From the NCBI GenBank assembly GCA_039707465.1, contig CM077645.1:166733503-166797502 (forward strand): a stretch of DNA of 64,000 nucleotides. Reading direction: 5' to 3'. Of the stretch, positions 35,601 to 43,600 are shown piece after piece. Within the stretch, counting starts at the first letter, position 1; every line of letters starts with the position of its first letter. The notes beneath the pieces were generated by a model. It worked only from the letters and a program-made list of their open reading frames with translations. It was not told the origin of the DNA and did no database searches. The position numbers and the translations under genes were made by a program. The DNA comes from Rhabdophis nuchalis (lineage: Eukaryota > Chordata > Lepidosauria > Squamata > Natricidae).

Positions 35601-38451
35601 CTGGTACTTCTGAAACCACATTGAATCCACTTGGATTCAAATTATACATTTGTTAGATAAATTAATGCACATTTTCAGCAACTGTATATATAGTATCTAA
35701 ATTGATAGTTCAATAGATAATAGCCTGAATGGCCAAGTCACCAGAAGAATGACTTCCATACATGATAGAAGCAATAAACCGTGTGGTGTTAATCTGAATG
35801 CAAAAAGTTACAGTTCTTTATTAATGTACCACAAACCATTTATACTATGCAGACGTAAAGCAAATTTGATAATTATATAATCATTTTGTAAATAATTGTA
35901 TTTTTAAAAGCTACATTTGTATGAATTTATCCTATAGAAATGAACAATTGGTGAATCTACCACCAACTTTTCAAGATTGACTTGGAAATTTACTTTTTGG
36001 ACCATTCCCAATGCAATGATTAATAAATTGTTGTTTCAGAAATTAAATGTTAGCAAATAATTATTCCTCAGTTTTTATTTACTTGTAAGATGCATATATG
36101 TATTTATGCTTGGCTACTATTTTATTTGAAAATATTTAATTTTATAAGGCTACTGGGAGATTAGATCTTGTGTCTCAAGCTGCCTCTTTGGAAGAAATGT
36201 TTTGTTAAAGCGGCAGCTACTGTTGGAAGCCATAGCTTGTATTTAAAGCTTACACATTCCATTAAATGTGAAACTTTTTGTGGGTCTTATTGGGTTTGAG
36301 TCCTGTTCTTCTATAGATTCTTTGTCTACAATAATTGAAATAAGCAGCACATTACCAATTTGATAGTAATTTCAGAAAACAAAGAAGCATTACAAATGGA
36401 AGCAAGTAGCCATAATGCAGATTTAACAGGGAAGGAGGATACAAATGAAGATTTCTGAAGCTACTGGCACTGAGCTATAGCACAAGCTATATATTAGGAA
36501 TAATCTTCTCCAATCCATCACTACATTTGAACAAGAGTAACCAATTGCGTTTCTGATAAACAACTCCACACATACCCTACACAACATTGCCATAGCATTT
36601 GATATCCATCATTTATAGCACCCATATTTATTCGAGTATCTTCTCAGCCCCATCTCAGATTCTTTAAGTTAAAACAATTAAACTGATCTGACCTGCTAAA
36701 AATACACTTTTAGCCATCTTTTAATGTTTCAAAAGATCACTTTGTAAAGTGGATGGAACAACATGATCCCTGTGAAAATACAAACTTGCGGGCCACAGCA
36801 TATATTAGTTGGCTGATACGTTTGAGGCAACTGGATGTTCTTTTGCGCTCCTATCCTGCAAGCTCTTCAGAGTTGCTGGGGAATCTTCCCCAAAGAAGAA
36901 AACACCATGTTGCCAGTGAGAATACCTTCTAGGTTTAACCAACAATAATTAATTTATAGCTAGTTAATACAATTTATAGAGTCTAGTGTTGGTATACATG
37001 CTCTTAAGTTTTTTTTATAAATTCTGCTCTTGAAAAAATAGCACCCCATGTTTTGAAAGCACTGAAATGTTTAATGCAAAGTTCCTCACGCTCTTTATTG
37101 CATACAAGAAATAGAAATACTAGAAAAGAAAACTGCCATTTATTTCATCCTTCCTAGCCTACAATTTATAATTTGAAAGATAATAAGTGTATTTCAACTG
37201 AAGAGAACTCGATCACCCCTTCAACTCTTCCATTTTATGCTGTAGTATGAGTCATGCTGCCATTTATAACATTTGTGGATGACGCTAAAACCACAGTAAG
37301 GTAGAATTGTTTAAAAAATATTTTCGTGCATTGATTCAGAACTGTCATTACATACATATACACATACTTATCTATTACATAGGAAACATGAAAGCACAGT
37401 AAAAGGAAATGTTCCCTCTGAAATTAACCAGTTTCTAGGCTTTGTTTTAGGTGTACATCTATACACAAAGATTATCAACTGAGGCATTCTGCTCTATTTC
37501 TACCCTAAATAAATAATATAGACTTACTTTACATTGTGTACTGTGTGGTTGGCAGCAACTTTCTAAGATTGTGGAAGTCTTTTCCTTCCATACCTGGGGC
37601 TTACAAAGATAGAAACAAGAATTCTTCTACTGCACTATATAGCCCTGCATTTTTCTGTTCAGCTCTAACATTTTAGAGCTCCCTCCGGTAAGCATTTGGC
37701 TACATTTTATAGAGTGAATAATATTGTCTATTTTTGTCTAGTTCATTAATCTACATGATACCAATGAAAAGTATACCAAAGTATAAGGCAGCTGGATACT
37801 TTAATTCTAAGTTTCCAAAAAAGTTGTTGCATTGTTTTCATGAATATAAATACATACATTTTTGAAAACATACTTGATCAATATATAATCTTGTGAATAT
37901 ATTGATTCAATTAATTGCAGTTATTAAACATTTTAAAAATACCTTTCTATTTTCAGTTTCTTTCAGTTCTATAATAGTAATTGGTATATTGATTCCTTAT
38001 ATTGCTTCTTGCCCTTCAATGTTATATAACATTCAGCAGGTTTTTCTTTAGATTTTTTTTCTAAAATGTGATTGCTAATGCTAAGATACTTGCTACACTT
38101 CTACTGAATAGCCTAAATTTTAAAATGTTTATTTGTGGCTCATTTCAAAGGGAAGATTGTGAACTGTTTCTTATACCAATTCAAATAGCATTATGAATTT
38201 TCTGTCATTTTATAACTCTTAGTTCAAGGACACTTCATTATAGCAAGATAATGACATACAGTGTTGTGTCTATATCCAAGTATGTATGTCTGTATCCAAG
38301 CTGCAGTATCCATTAATAAATTCATCTTTGGTTTAAACAACTGATATATTTGCACTGCAGTTATAAAACCATAAAGTTATACTCCTGACTGTACTGAACT
38401 TGTAACTCTTTTACATTGTGTGTTTATAGGCCAAGAGTGACTGACGCCTAA
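14582..38451 (+). CDS. PTPN2: PTPN2 (TC-PTP), non-receptor tyrosine phosphatase; two C-terminal forms
   Basis: Classical PTP1B-like phosphatase that dephosphorylates JAK1/3, STAT1/3 and receptor tyrosine kinases. Exons: 14582-14656, 20973-21063, 26108-26208, 30317-30415, 30828-30965, 31816-32025, 33035-33196, 34065-34240, 35192-35399, giving 419 aa (human TC48 is 415 from memory). Using an internal donor at 35293|35294 and the exon 38430-38451 gives 391 aa (TC45-like). Catalytic parts are intact: pTyr loop [16 protein letters not shown] with Asp185, signature [10 protein letters not shown] with Cys219 and Arg225, and QTPDQ with Gln266/Gln270. Basic KRKR precedes the tail. The long form ends in a hydrophobic segment, as in ER-anchored TC48; the short form ends PRVTDA after KRKR, as in nuclear TC45. 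Divergent from SEH1L, convergent with PSMG2. Introns 1-3 are large and repeat-rich. Confidence 0.97.
15079..15448. mobile_element. TA-flanked MITE, CAGGTAGTCC ends
   Basis: A 370-bp copy between TA dinucleotides (15077-15078 and 15449-15450). Left end caggtagtcctcgacttacc, right end gtcaaggactatctg, inverted. Best preserved example of the window's commonest repeat. Confidence 0.85.
15731..16206. mobile_element. hAT-type MITE, CAGTGATGGCTAACC ends
   Basis: A 476-bp element with ends cagtgatggctaacctttg and ggtttgccatcacag, flanked by ggttaggg (15723-15730) and ggttagag (16207-16214), 7 of 8 identical. Open frames on its minus strand are non-coding. Confidence 0.85.
16207..18400. other. PTPN2 intron 1, AT-rich, no feature seen
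   Basis: AT-rich intronic sequence without recognisable coding potential, intact repeat ends or RNA gene. Confidence 0.5.
18403..18524. mobile_element. hAT-type MITE with 8-bp TSD GCCTTAGA
   Basis: A 122-bp element starting acagggccatcaaactccc and ending gtgagtttgacacgctt, flanked by perfect gccttaga repeats (18395-18402, 18525-18532). Same family as 2640-2770. Confidence 0.85.
19332..19535 (+). mobile_element. tRNA-derived SINE fragment
   Basis: Contains gattatgtgttctagcccca (B-box-like), gctgtgtgaccttggctagt and gccaagaaaactgtaggga, body motifs shared with the copy at 44600-44745. 5' end decayed. Confidence 0.55.
19702..20090. mobile_element. TA-flanked MITE, CAGGTAGTCC family
   Basis: About 389 bp, from cagatgatacttacaacagt to gtcaaggactaccta, with TA at 19700-19701 and 20091-20092. 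Internal motifs tggtcatgtgatcaaaattc and gcaagaaaggtcataaaatg as in the other copies. Confidence 0.8.
20157..20220 (-). mobile_element. L2/CR1-type LINE 3'-end stub
   Basis: (ATTT)n tail followed by aaatttttataccgcccttc, the terminal hairpin half of the LINE family on the minus strand. Very short truncation product. Confidence 0.7.
20973..21063 (+). CDS. PTPN2: PTPN2 coding exon 2
   Basis: Encodes [20 protein letters not shown] and [10 protein letters not shown], including the phosphotyrosine-recognition loop. Acceptor tttcaag, donor CCAT|gtaagt, leaving one base of the tyrosine codon. Confidence 0.95.
21085..21170. mobile_element. truncated hAT-type MITE
   Basis: Begins tgcatgtccaacctgcagtc and runs to a LINE-like or A-rich end; resembles the left half of a hAT MITE just downstream of PTPN2 exon 2. 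No target duplication found. Confidence 0.45.
22231..22610. mobile_element. TA-flanked MITE, CAGGTAGTCC family
   Basis: Starts ttggtagtcctctacttata and ends gacaaggactgcctg followed by TA. Contains the family's gcaagaaagatcataaaatg motif. Its spurious minor ORF (22438-22635) is non-coding. Confidence 0.8.
22997..23265. mobile_element. hAT-type MITE, CAGTGGTAGGA ends, 7-bp TSD
   Basis: A 269-bp element starting cagtggtaggatgcaatcag and ending gaatcccacccctg, flanked by gtgacac on both sides (22990-22996, 23266-23272). Related to 52622-53045. Confidence 0.85.
23624..23730. mobile_element. palindromic hAT-type MITE with 8-bp TSD ACTTACAG
   Basis: A 107-bp near-perfect hairpin: caggggtccccaacctttgc pairs with gcaaaggttggggaccctg. 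Perfect 8-bp flanks at 23616-23623 and 23731-23738. Confidence 0.92.
23740..26107. other. PTPN2 intron 2, no further feature seen
   Basis: AT-rich intron; short C and G homopolymers near 25940 and 25985. No repeat ends or coding similarity recognised. Confidence 0.5.
26108..26208 (+). CDS. PTPN2: PTPN2 coding exon 3
   Basis: Encodes [20 protein letters not shown] through TYILTQ, the conserved DYINAS block of PTP domains. Acceptor tttcaag, donor CAG|gtaatt. Confidence 0.95.
26603..27598 (-). pseudogene. L1 ORF1p-like frame, disrupted
   Basis: Starts [17 protein letters not shown], continues with a lysine/glutamate-rich coiled-coil stretch ([17 protein letters not shown]), then an RRM-like segment ([20 protein letters not shown]) and a C-terminal domain with [17 protein letters not shown], resuming after the insertion as [16 protein letters not shown]. 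This order is that of L1 ORF1 RNA-binding proteins. It is broken by an in-frame TAG at 27380-27382, a frameshift around 27074, and the LINE stub at 26776-26848. Confidence 0.8.
26776..26848 (+). mobile_element. L2/CR1-type LINE 3'-end stub inside L1 ORF1
   Basis: Carries the family's terminal hairpin (ccgagtccctttggg / agggggcggtctagaaat) and an ATAA tail, in the orientation opposite to the host L1 element. Confidence 0.75.
28480..28605 (-). mobile_element. tRNA-derived SINE fragment
   Basis: Minus strand begins gcttggtatagtgattaaca and includes gatttctagtcctgccttgg, the A- and B-box-like parts of a tRNA-derived SINE. Confidence 0.6.
29226..29341. repeat. duplicate of the L1 5'-region segment 27668-27787
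   Basis: About 115 bp nearly identical to the segment just upstream of the L1 ORF1 start, in the same orientation, 1.5 kb away. Shared stretch includes ggcacacaatgggagaaatc and ggaatgctcacatatcaaaa. Homology ends abruptly on both sides. Confidence 0.85.
29345..30010. other. PTPN2 intron 3 remainder, no feature seen
   Basis: AT-rich intronic sequence; a small inverted repeat gctagcagtagcactttgat around 29710-29735 is the only visible structure. Confidence 0.45.
30012..30240 (+). mobile_element. tRNA-derived SINE
   Basis: tRNA-like head tggcctggtggttaaggcac (A box) and gactatgagttcaacttcta (B box), body ctctcagcccaacccactt and gttgttgttgttataa, ending in an A-rich tail. Typical of squamate tRNA-derived SINEs; family name not assigned. 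It lies about 80 bp before PTPN2 exon 4. Confidence 0.75.
30317..30415 (+). CDS. PTPN2: PTPN2 coding exon 4
   Basis: 33 codons, [17 protein letters not shown] to NRIVEKDS. Acceptor gtatag, donor TCG|gtaag, phase 0 both ends. It contains no initiator-started open frame, so it was found by similarity. Confidence 0.95.
30828..30965 (+). CDS. PTPN2: PTPN2 coding exon 5
   Basis: 46 codons, [17 protein letters not shown] to RQLQLECIE, containing the KCAQYWP block typical of the PTP1B/TC-PTP pair. Acceptor gtag, donor GAG|gtaag. Confidence 0.95.
30966..31815. other. PTPN2: PTPN2 intron 5, nothing recognised
   Basis: 850 bp of AT-rich intron. The 3' end has a clear pyrimidine tract (tttctttctttctttag). 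Confidence 0.6.
31816..32025 (+). CDS. PTPN2: PTPN2 coding exon 6 (catalytic)
   Basis: 70 codons carrying [12 protein letters not shown] (general acid Asp185) and [14 protein letters not shown] (nucleophile Cys219, phosphate-binding Arg225). Acceptor tttag, donor GTG|gtaggt. Confidence 0.97.
32026..33034. other. PTPN2: PTPN2 intron 6, only a decayed SINE-like stretch
   Basis: Around 32635-32735 gaggcagtttgatgtaatta and cagaggtctaggcttccctt resemble an old tRNA-derived SINE. Otherwise nothing. Confidence 0.45.
33035..33196 (+). CDS. PTPN2: PTPN2 coding exon 7
   Basis: 54 codons, [17 protein letters not shown] to GDSTMQ, with the Q-loop [10 protein letters not shown]. The donor CAG|gtaaat is followed within a few bases by the tail of an inserted LINE. 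Confidence 0.96.
33203..33556 (-). mobile_element. L2/CR1-clade LINE 3' fragment abutting the exon 7 donor
   Basis: The (ATTTT)n tail starts within a few bases of the PTPN2 exon 7 splice donor, followed by ataccccgcccttctccttg and the minus-strand 3' UTR and RT end (ggcccgccacagagaaggcc). Antisense to PTPN2. Confidence 0.92.
33616..34019. mobile_element. TA-flanked MITE, CAGGTAGTCC family, degenerate
   Basis: From caggtagtcctccctccctt to gttaagcaaggactactg; ends just before PTPN2 exon 8. The 148-aa open frame across it is spurious. Confidence 0.7.
34065..34240 (+). CDS. PTPN2: PTPN2 coding exon 8
   Basis: 176 nt from [11 protein letters not shown] through the acidic, poorly conserved linker [10 protein letters not shown] to NDSDTNDD. 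Donor ACAA|gtaagt leaves two bases of a lysine codon. This linker is the fast-evolving regulatory region between catalytic domain and tail. Confidence 0.93.
35192..35399 (+). CDS. PTPN2: PTPN2 coding exon 9, TC48-like hydrophobic tail
   Basis: Encodes [16 protein letters not shown], the basic run ERKRKR (380-385) and, by reading through the internal donor AG|gtggtt at 35293/35294, a hydrophobic tail [20 protein letters not shown] ending before a stop at 35397-35399. The tail corresponds to the ER-targeting segment of TC48. AATAAA signals follow at 35461 and 35772. Confidence 0.93.
35400..38429 (+). other. PTPN2: PTPN2 long-form 3' UTR / intron before the alternative exon
   Basis: Serves as 3' UTR of the hydrophobic-tail form (AATAAA at 35461, 35772 and 36022) and as a 3136-bp intron for the short form. 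I see no repeat insertions of the families common elsewhere in the window, which is notable for 3 kb here. Confidence 0.7.
38430..38451 (+). CDS. PTPN2: PTPN2 alternative terminal exon, TC45-like (PRVTDA-stop)
   Basis: After acceptor tgtttatag the bases G CCA AGA GTG ACT GAC GCC TAA complete an arginine codon and add PRVTDA. The TC45 end I recall in human is PRLTDT in the same phase. Spliced to the internal donor in exon 9 it gives KRKRPR, a basic nuclear-import-like motif, and a 391-aa protein. A candidate ATTAAA lies at 38749. Confidence 0.88.
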
Positions 38452-38989
38452 ATTGCCAAGACTTGAGAATGTCCTTCAGCTATAATAACACACTATTGAC
38501 ATGCAAAAACAGGACATCACTGTTCTTCAGGAAACAAAAATGAGGTCTGAGCAATACACAAGTGGCCTCATAAATATCTGTTTACAGCGTAAACAAACAG
38601 GGAATGAAGTACATCACCAGCAAGAGACTTTGCAAAAGATAATTTGTCTTACGTGTTTTATGTTTGTATTAACTGTAGAGAGTTGTAAGATCACATTCAC
38701 AAAATACTTTGTACTGCCATTCTTGTATTTTTTTATATTTTTGGCAGCATTAAATATTTTTTTTAATTTATATGCTGTTGTGTGTATATTTTTTATCTAG
38801 TTCCAGAAAGATTATACTGGCAATGCTCTGAGAAATGCTATTTTAATCTATTATTACTCTCAGTTTCAGCTATATTTCTACATGATTACTTGTGTTTTAT
38901 TCTGTTCTATTTTCAGTGAGAACTTAACACATCAAATTTATTACAAATAGAGAATTATGTTTAAATGACAAAATCTGTCCTTCTGTAGT

Positions 38990-39225
38990 ATTTTTTTTTT
39001 TAAATTAAATTTATACCCCGCCCTTCTCCTTGTTAGGACCCAGGGCGGCGCACAGGGATGTTAAAATACATACAAAATATATAAAATATATGAAATTTAA
39101 AATACTTATTCTAATAAATAAACCCTGCGCTAAAAACCGAATTAAAATCCCAAGTTTAAAAACTATCTAATAGTCAGTATGGAGGTTACGCTAGGCCGGC
39201 TAGATGAAATAGGTGTGTCTTCTAC
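38990..39225 (-). mobile_element. L2/CR1-clade LINE 3' fragment
   Basis: T-rich tail, then tttataccccgcccttctcc and the 3' UTR to ggaggttacgctaggccggc on the minus strand, closely matching the copy at 10985-11545. Truncated near the end of the RT frame. Followed by a short tandem ctgtagtatctatag-type patch to 39310. Confidence 0.9.
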
Positions 39226-39441
39226 ACTGGTGTGTCTTCTACACAGTATTGTAATATTACAATACTGTAGTATCTGTAGTATCTATAGACTGTAGTTATC
39301 TGTAGTATTGGATATACACATTTTAGATTAGAAGATTCAATGGGGGAAGGGGGTCTATCCAGAACATTTTCAAAAGTTCACTTTCCCATCAATTCGTATT
39401 TAAAAGAAAATAATTATCTCACTGATATAAATACACTATAG

Positions 39442-39562
39442 CAGGGATCCCCAACCTTTGCAACTTTAAGTCTGAAGGACTTCAGCTCCCAGACTTCTCC
39501 AGCCAGCAAAGCTGGGAGCTGAAGTCCTTCAGACTTAAAGTTGCAACGGTTGGGGACCCCTG
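39442..39562. mobile_element. palindromic hAT-type MITE with 8-bp TSD CACTATAG
   Basis: A 121-bp hairpin sister of 23624-23730; perfect 8-bp flanks at 39434-39441 and 39563-39570. Confidence 0.92.
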
Positions 39563-39570
39563 CACTATAG

Positions 39571-40540
39571 CACATCTCTGAGGAAGTTGGGCGGTTTAAA
39601 AACAAGCAATATAAATAATTAGAAATTTTAAAGAATCTAGATTTAAAATTAACTATGTTCAGCTATGGCAGTGCTGATGAATTAGACTTACCATATTTTT
39701 AGACAAGTAAGTGAAAGATGGAACAATACTGGAGCTTGTGTGAATGAATTCTATTGCTCGTAAAGAGAAATACTTTTTTGTTTAAACAAAGTCAACACAG
39801 ATTTTTTTTAAAGGGTACAAGTCAAAGGTTCTTTTGCATTTGGGACACTCCAATATCAGTTTCTTCTCTAGTGACAGAATTGTTTTAACCAGCTTAGAAA
39901 TACATTTCAATACTAACTAACATAACTCATTTGAAAACATTGCTTTCCTTTTAAATACTTACAACTATTTTATATAAGTCCAGCAATTTTGGTTAAGTTT
40001 CAAGTATTAAAGCTACAAAGAAATTTAAAAAGCAACCCTTTAAAACCCTAAACCATTTTACAACAAAACCATCCCTATACCTATAATATGGACACATACT
40101 TTTATACGTCTCAAATTCATTTTAACAAAGCTAAGTTTCAACTTGAGTCAAATATAATACCCATGATTTTCTAAAATCTGCTTCATTTTGTACAAAATTT
40201 TCTGAGTATATTTACAAGATCACATAACTTACAATGCCTCTTGTCCAAATGTTACATGTATCTAAATGTGACAAAAAATGCGAGTGATAAACATTTTGAA
40301 CATCTGTTTTCCTTTATTACTCTTAAGAAGAAATTATGAATAGTGAAAAGAAGCATAGAACATTTTGATATTTTAACCAAAAGTATGCCAAGGATGTTCA
40401 GTTTTTATACAATAATTTTTGCTCCAGTAAATTAAAATATCCATGAAAAGTGATTGCATACAAGTTTATACATTGGCCTGTAAATGCAAAGCACAACTTG
40501 GACTATATACAAATGGATTACGTGAAAAACAATGTATGAT
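39571..40540 (-). other. PSMG2: PSMG2 3' UTR and downstream sequence
   Basis: Follows the PSMG2 stop on the minus strand. AATAAA on the minus strand at 40313-40318, about 220 nt past the stop, is the best polyadenylation candidate. No gene in the remainder. Confidence 0.6.
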
Positions 40541-40633
40541 TTAAAACAATGAAGATGGGAGTCCACTACCAAAAAGTAATTTCCAGGAACTTGGTATTTT
40601 CCATCGTGAAGATTTTGCTTGAGAAGTGCTACT
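40541..40633 (-). CDS. PSMG2: PSMG2 terminal coding exon 7
   Basis: Thirty codons plus TAA: SSTSQAKSSRWKIPSSWK then LLFGSGLPSSLF. The conserved C-terminal motif is nearly unchanged from human. Acceptor atcaatag. Confidence 0.94.
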   Translation of the reverse strand, partial: SSTSQAKSSRWKIPSSWKLLFGSGLPSSLF

Positions 40634-43600
40634 CTATTGATTAAAAAATAAATAAAGCAAATTATTTCCAGCAGTATAATTCCATTAACCTAAATATTTG
40701 TGATGAAATGTAGTAAGGAGATGGATCCCTGGGAGGGATAGGGTGCATTCCTGGTGACTAAGGCAACTCAGCCCATAAAGCGTATGAGGGAAAGCAAGTG
40801 AACATAGAATCTGTCTAATAGCTCTCAAAGTAGATTGTAGATTACAAATTGTGTTTTCCATCTGGCAAGATTTTGTCTATAGCTCTGAAACATTACAGAA
40901 GTCACCTTGGAAAAACTGCCACATGACATTTCTGGTTTTGTGCCTGACATTTAAAACCTAGCATTTGTAACTGGAAATAACAGTTTATTAGAGTGGCCTA
41001 ATGGATCAAAAGGTATTGACTACAGATAGTCCTCATTTACTGACCATTTGTTCAGCGACTGCTCAAACTTACAGTACAACTTATAGTACAAAATGTAATT
41101 GGCTAGGAGGCAAGCAAAAGTCAAAGATATGAACCGAAGTTGTTTCTTTCCAGAAAGAAAACACAGTTGTTTATGTGATGCTTTGCTTAGGGTCAGAATT
41201 GCCAGTCCCAAATTATAGTCATTACATGAGGACTATCTGTAGTTTACCAATCAGTTTTTGAATTATTCTGAAGAATCTTGCAAAAGTTGAGATCGTTATG
41301 ACACAATGGTAGTTTTGCTACTATGATCTCCTCTGTTAATCTGCACTTGCAGTTTATTCTATACTACACAATACTTTTGTAATTCTATCCATTCAAAACT
41401 AACTCATCTGCAGGAACCACAAAAAACTTACAATAATCCTTCATTCCGGCTGGATTACTGTAACGCTCTCTACATGGGGCTCCCTTTGAGGTGCACTCGA
41501 GTGCACCTTCCCTTGAGTGATTATGGGTGCCCCAAGACAAGCCCATATAACACCTCTCCAGCGCGAGCTGCACTGGCTGTGGCCTTTCGAGTGCGCTTCA
41601 AGGTGTTGACGACCATCTTCAAATCGCTCCATGGCTCGGGGCCTAGCTATATACGAGACCGCCTCCTGCCCCATACATCCCTTCGCCCGATCTGCTTCCA
41701 CAGAGAGGGTCTTCTCCGGGTGCCGTCGGCTGGGCAATGCCAGTTGGCGATGCCCAAGGGAAGGGCCTTCTCTGTGGCGGGCCCGGCCCTCTGGAACGAC
41801 CTACTCCCCGACCTACGCACTATCTCGGACCTCCGCCTCTTCCGCCAACGTCTTAAGACATATCTATTCCAACAAGCCGGCCTGGCATAGCCCCCCGTTT
41901 CTGACTTTTTATATATAAATTGTAATTTACAGGGTTTTAAATGGGTTTTTAGCACGGGTTTAATAATTTAATATGTTTTTATGATGTATATTGTTTTTTG
42001 TTATGGTTTTAATAATACCTGTGCGCCGCCCTGGGTCCTAACAAGGAGAAGGGCGGGGTATAAATCCGAAAATAAATCCGAAATGATCCGCTGATGATAC
42101 TCAGCTATACATTTCCACCCCAGACCACCCCAACGATGCCGTCGAGAAGCTGTCCTGGTGTTTGGAGGCCGTACGGATCTGGATGGGTAGTAACAAACTC
42201 AAGCTCAACCCCTCCAAGACCGAGTGGCTGTGGTTTCCGGCACCCCGGTTCAGCCAGATTACTCCAACTCTGGCCATTGGGGGCGAAACACTGGCCCCCG
42301 TGGAAAGGGCGCGCAATTTGGGTGTCCTCCTGGATTCCCGGCTGTCCATGGAGGACCATGTGGCGGCCGTGGCCAGGGGGGCGTTCCATCAGGTACGCCT
42401 GATGCGCCAATTGCGCCCTTTACTGGACCAGGCTGCCCTTCGCACAGTCACTCAAGCATTCGTGACGTCCCGACTCGACTACTGCAATGCTCTCTACATG
42501 GGGCTTCCCTTGAGGTGCACTCGAAAGCTACAGTTAGTTCAGAATGCAGCCACGCGGGTGATTACGGGAGCTTCGAGGCACACCCATATAACACCAATCC
42601 TGCGCGAGCTGCACTGGCTTCCTGTGGTCTTTCGGGTGTGCTTCAAGGTTTTGACGACCATCTTTAAAGCGCTCCATGGCTCGGGACCTAGTTACATGCG
42701 AGACCGTCTCCTGCCCCATACATCCCTTAGACCGATACGCTCCCACAGAGAAGGCCTTCTCAGGGTGCCGTCGGCCGGACAATGCCGACTGGCGACACCC
42801 AGGGGAAGGGCCTTCTCTGTGGCGGGCCTTGCCCTGTGGAACGACCTACCCCCAGAACTTCGTACCATCACCGACCTCCGCCTCTTCCGCCAGTGTTTAA
42901 AAACACACCTCTTTCACCAAGCCAGCCTAACATAACCTCCGCTGGGACTAGCCATAGATAGTTTTAATTCGGGGATTTTAATTGGTTTTAGCGCAGGATG
43001 GGAATTTAATAGGTTTTTAAATTTTGTATTGTTGTTTTTTGTATGTATTTTAATTTCCTGTGTGCCGCCCTGGGTCCTTTTGGAGAAGGGCGGGATATAA
43101 ATTTAATTAAATATATATATATAAATAAAAATGAAACTGGGACTTGGAGGAACAGGCAACAGTAGAAGGAAATACTTTTCTACTGTAATATTCGTTTTAT
43201 GGAATAGCTTTCTGTAGGAAGTTCATCTTGCTGTAATTCTGCTGGTTTCCCAGATATAGGTTAAAATAAAGCTTTCTTAGAGGTATTTTAACTTCTGGTA
43301 ATAACACAGAGCCATTGAAATGTTAGCTATTATTGGGATATCATTTTAATTTGAACTAATTTAAATTTAAATATTATTGTATTTATTTAAATAGCGGTAT
43401 ATATGTTTTTATTTCAATGAACCATCAAAGGTCATAAAATTATGGCGTTTGAAAAGACAAATAAGTACACTTTCAACTAAATTCTGGGCCCATAATCAAT
43501 TTAATGTAATTTTCTAAAGAAACTCCCTAAATCAAAGTAGTGAAACACATACTTACCTGAGGTGCAATTAGTGGTAAAGTTTCATTAAGGTAATCAGCAA

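Noticed and set aside
42162..42935. 257-aa frame as a possible host gene
   Set aside because: It is the C-terminal part of an L2/CR1 reverse transcriptase, with LINE 3' UTR following.
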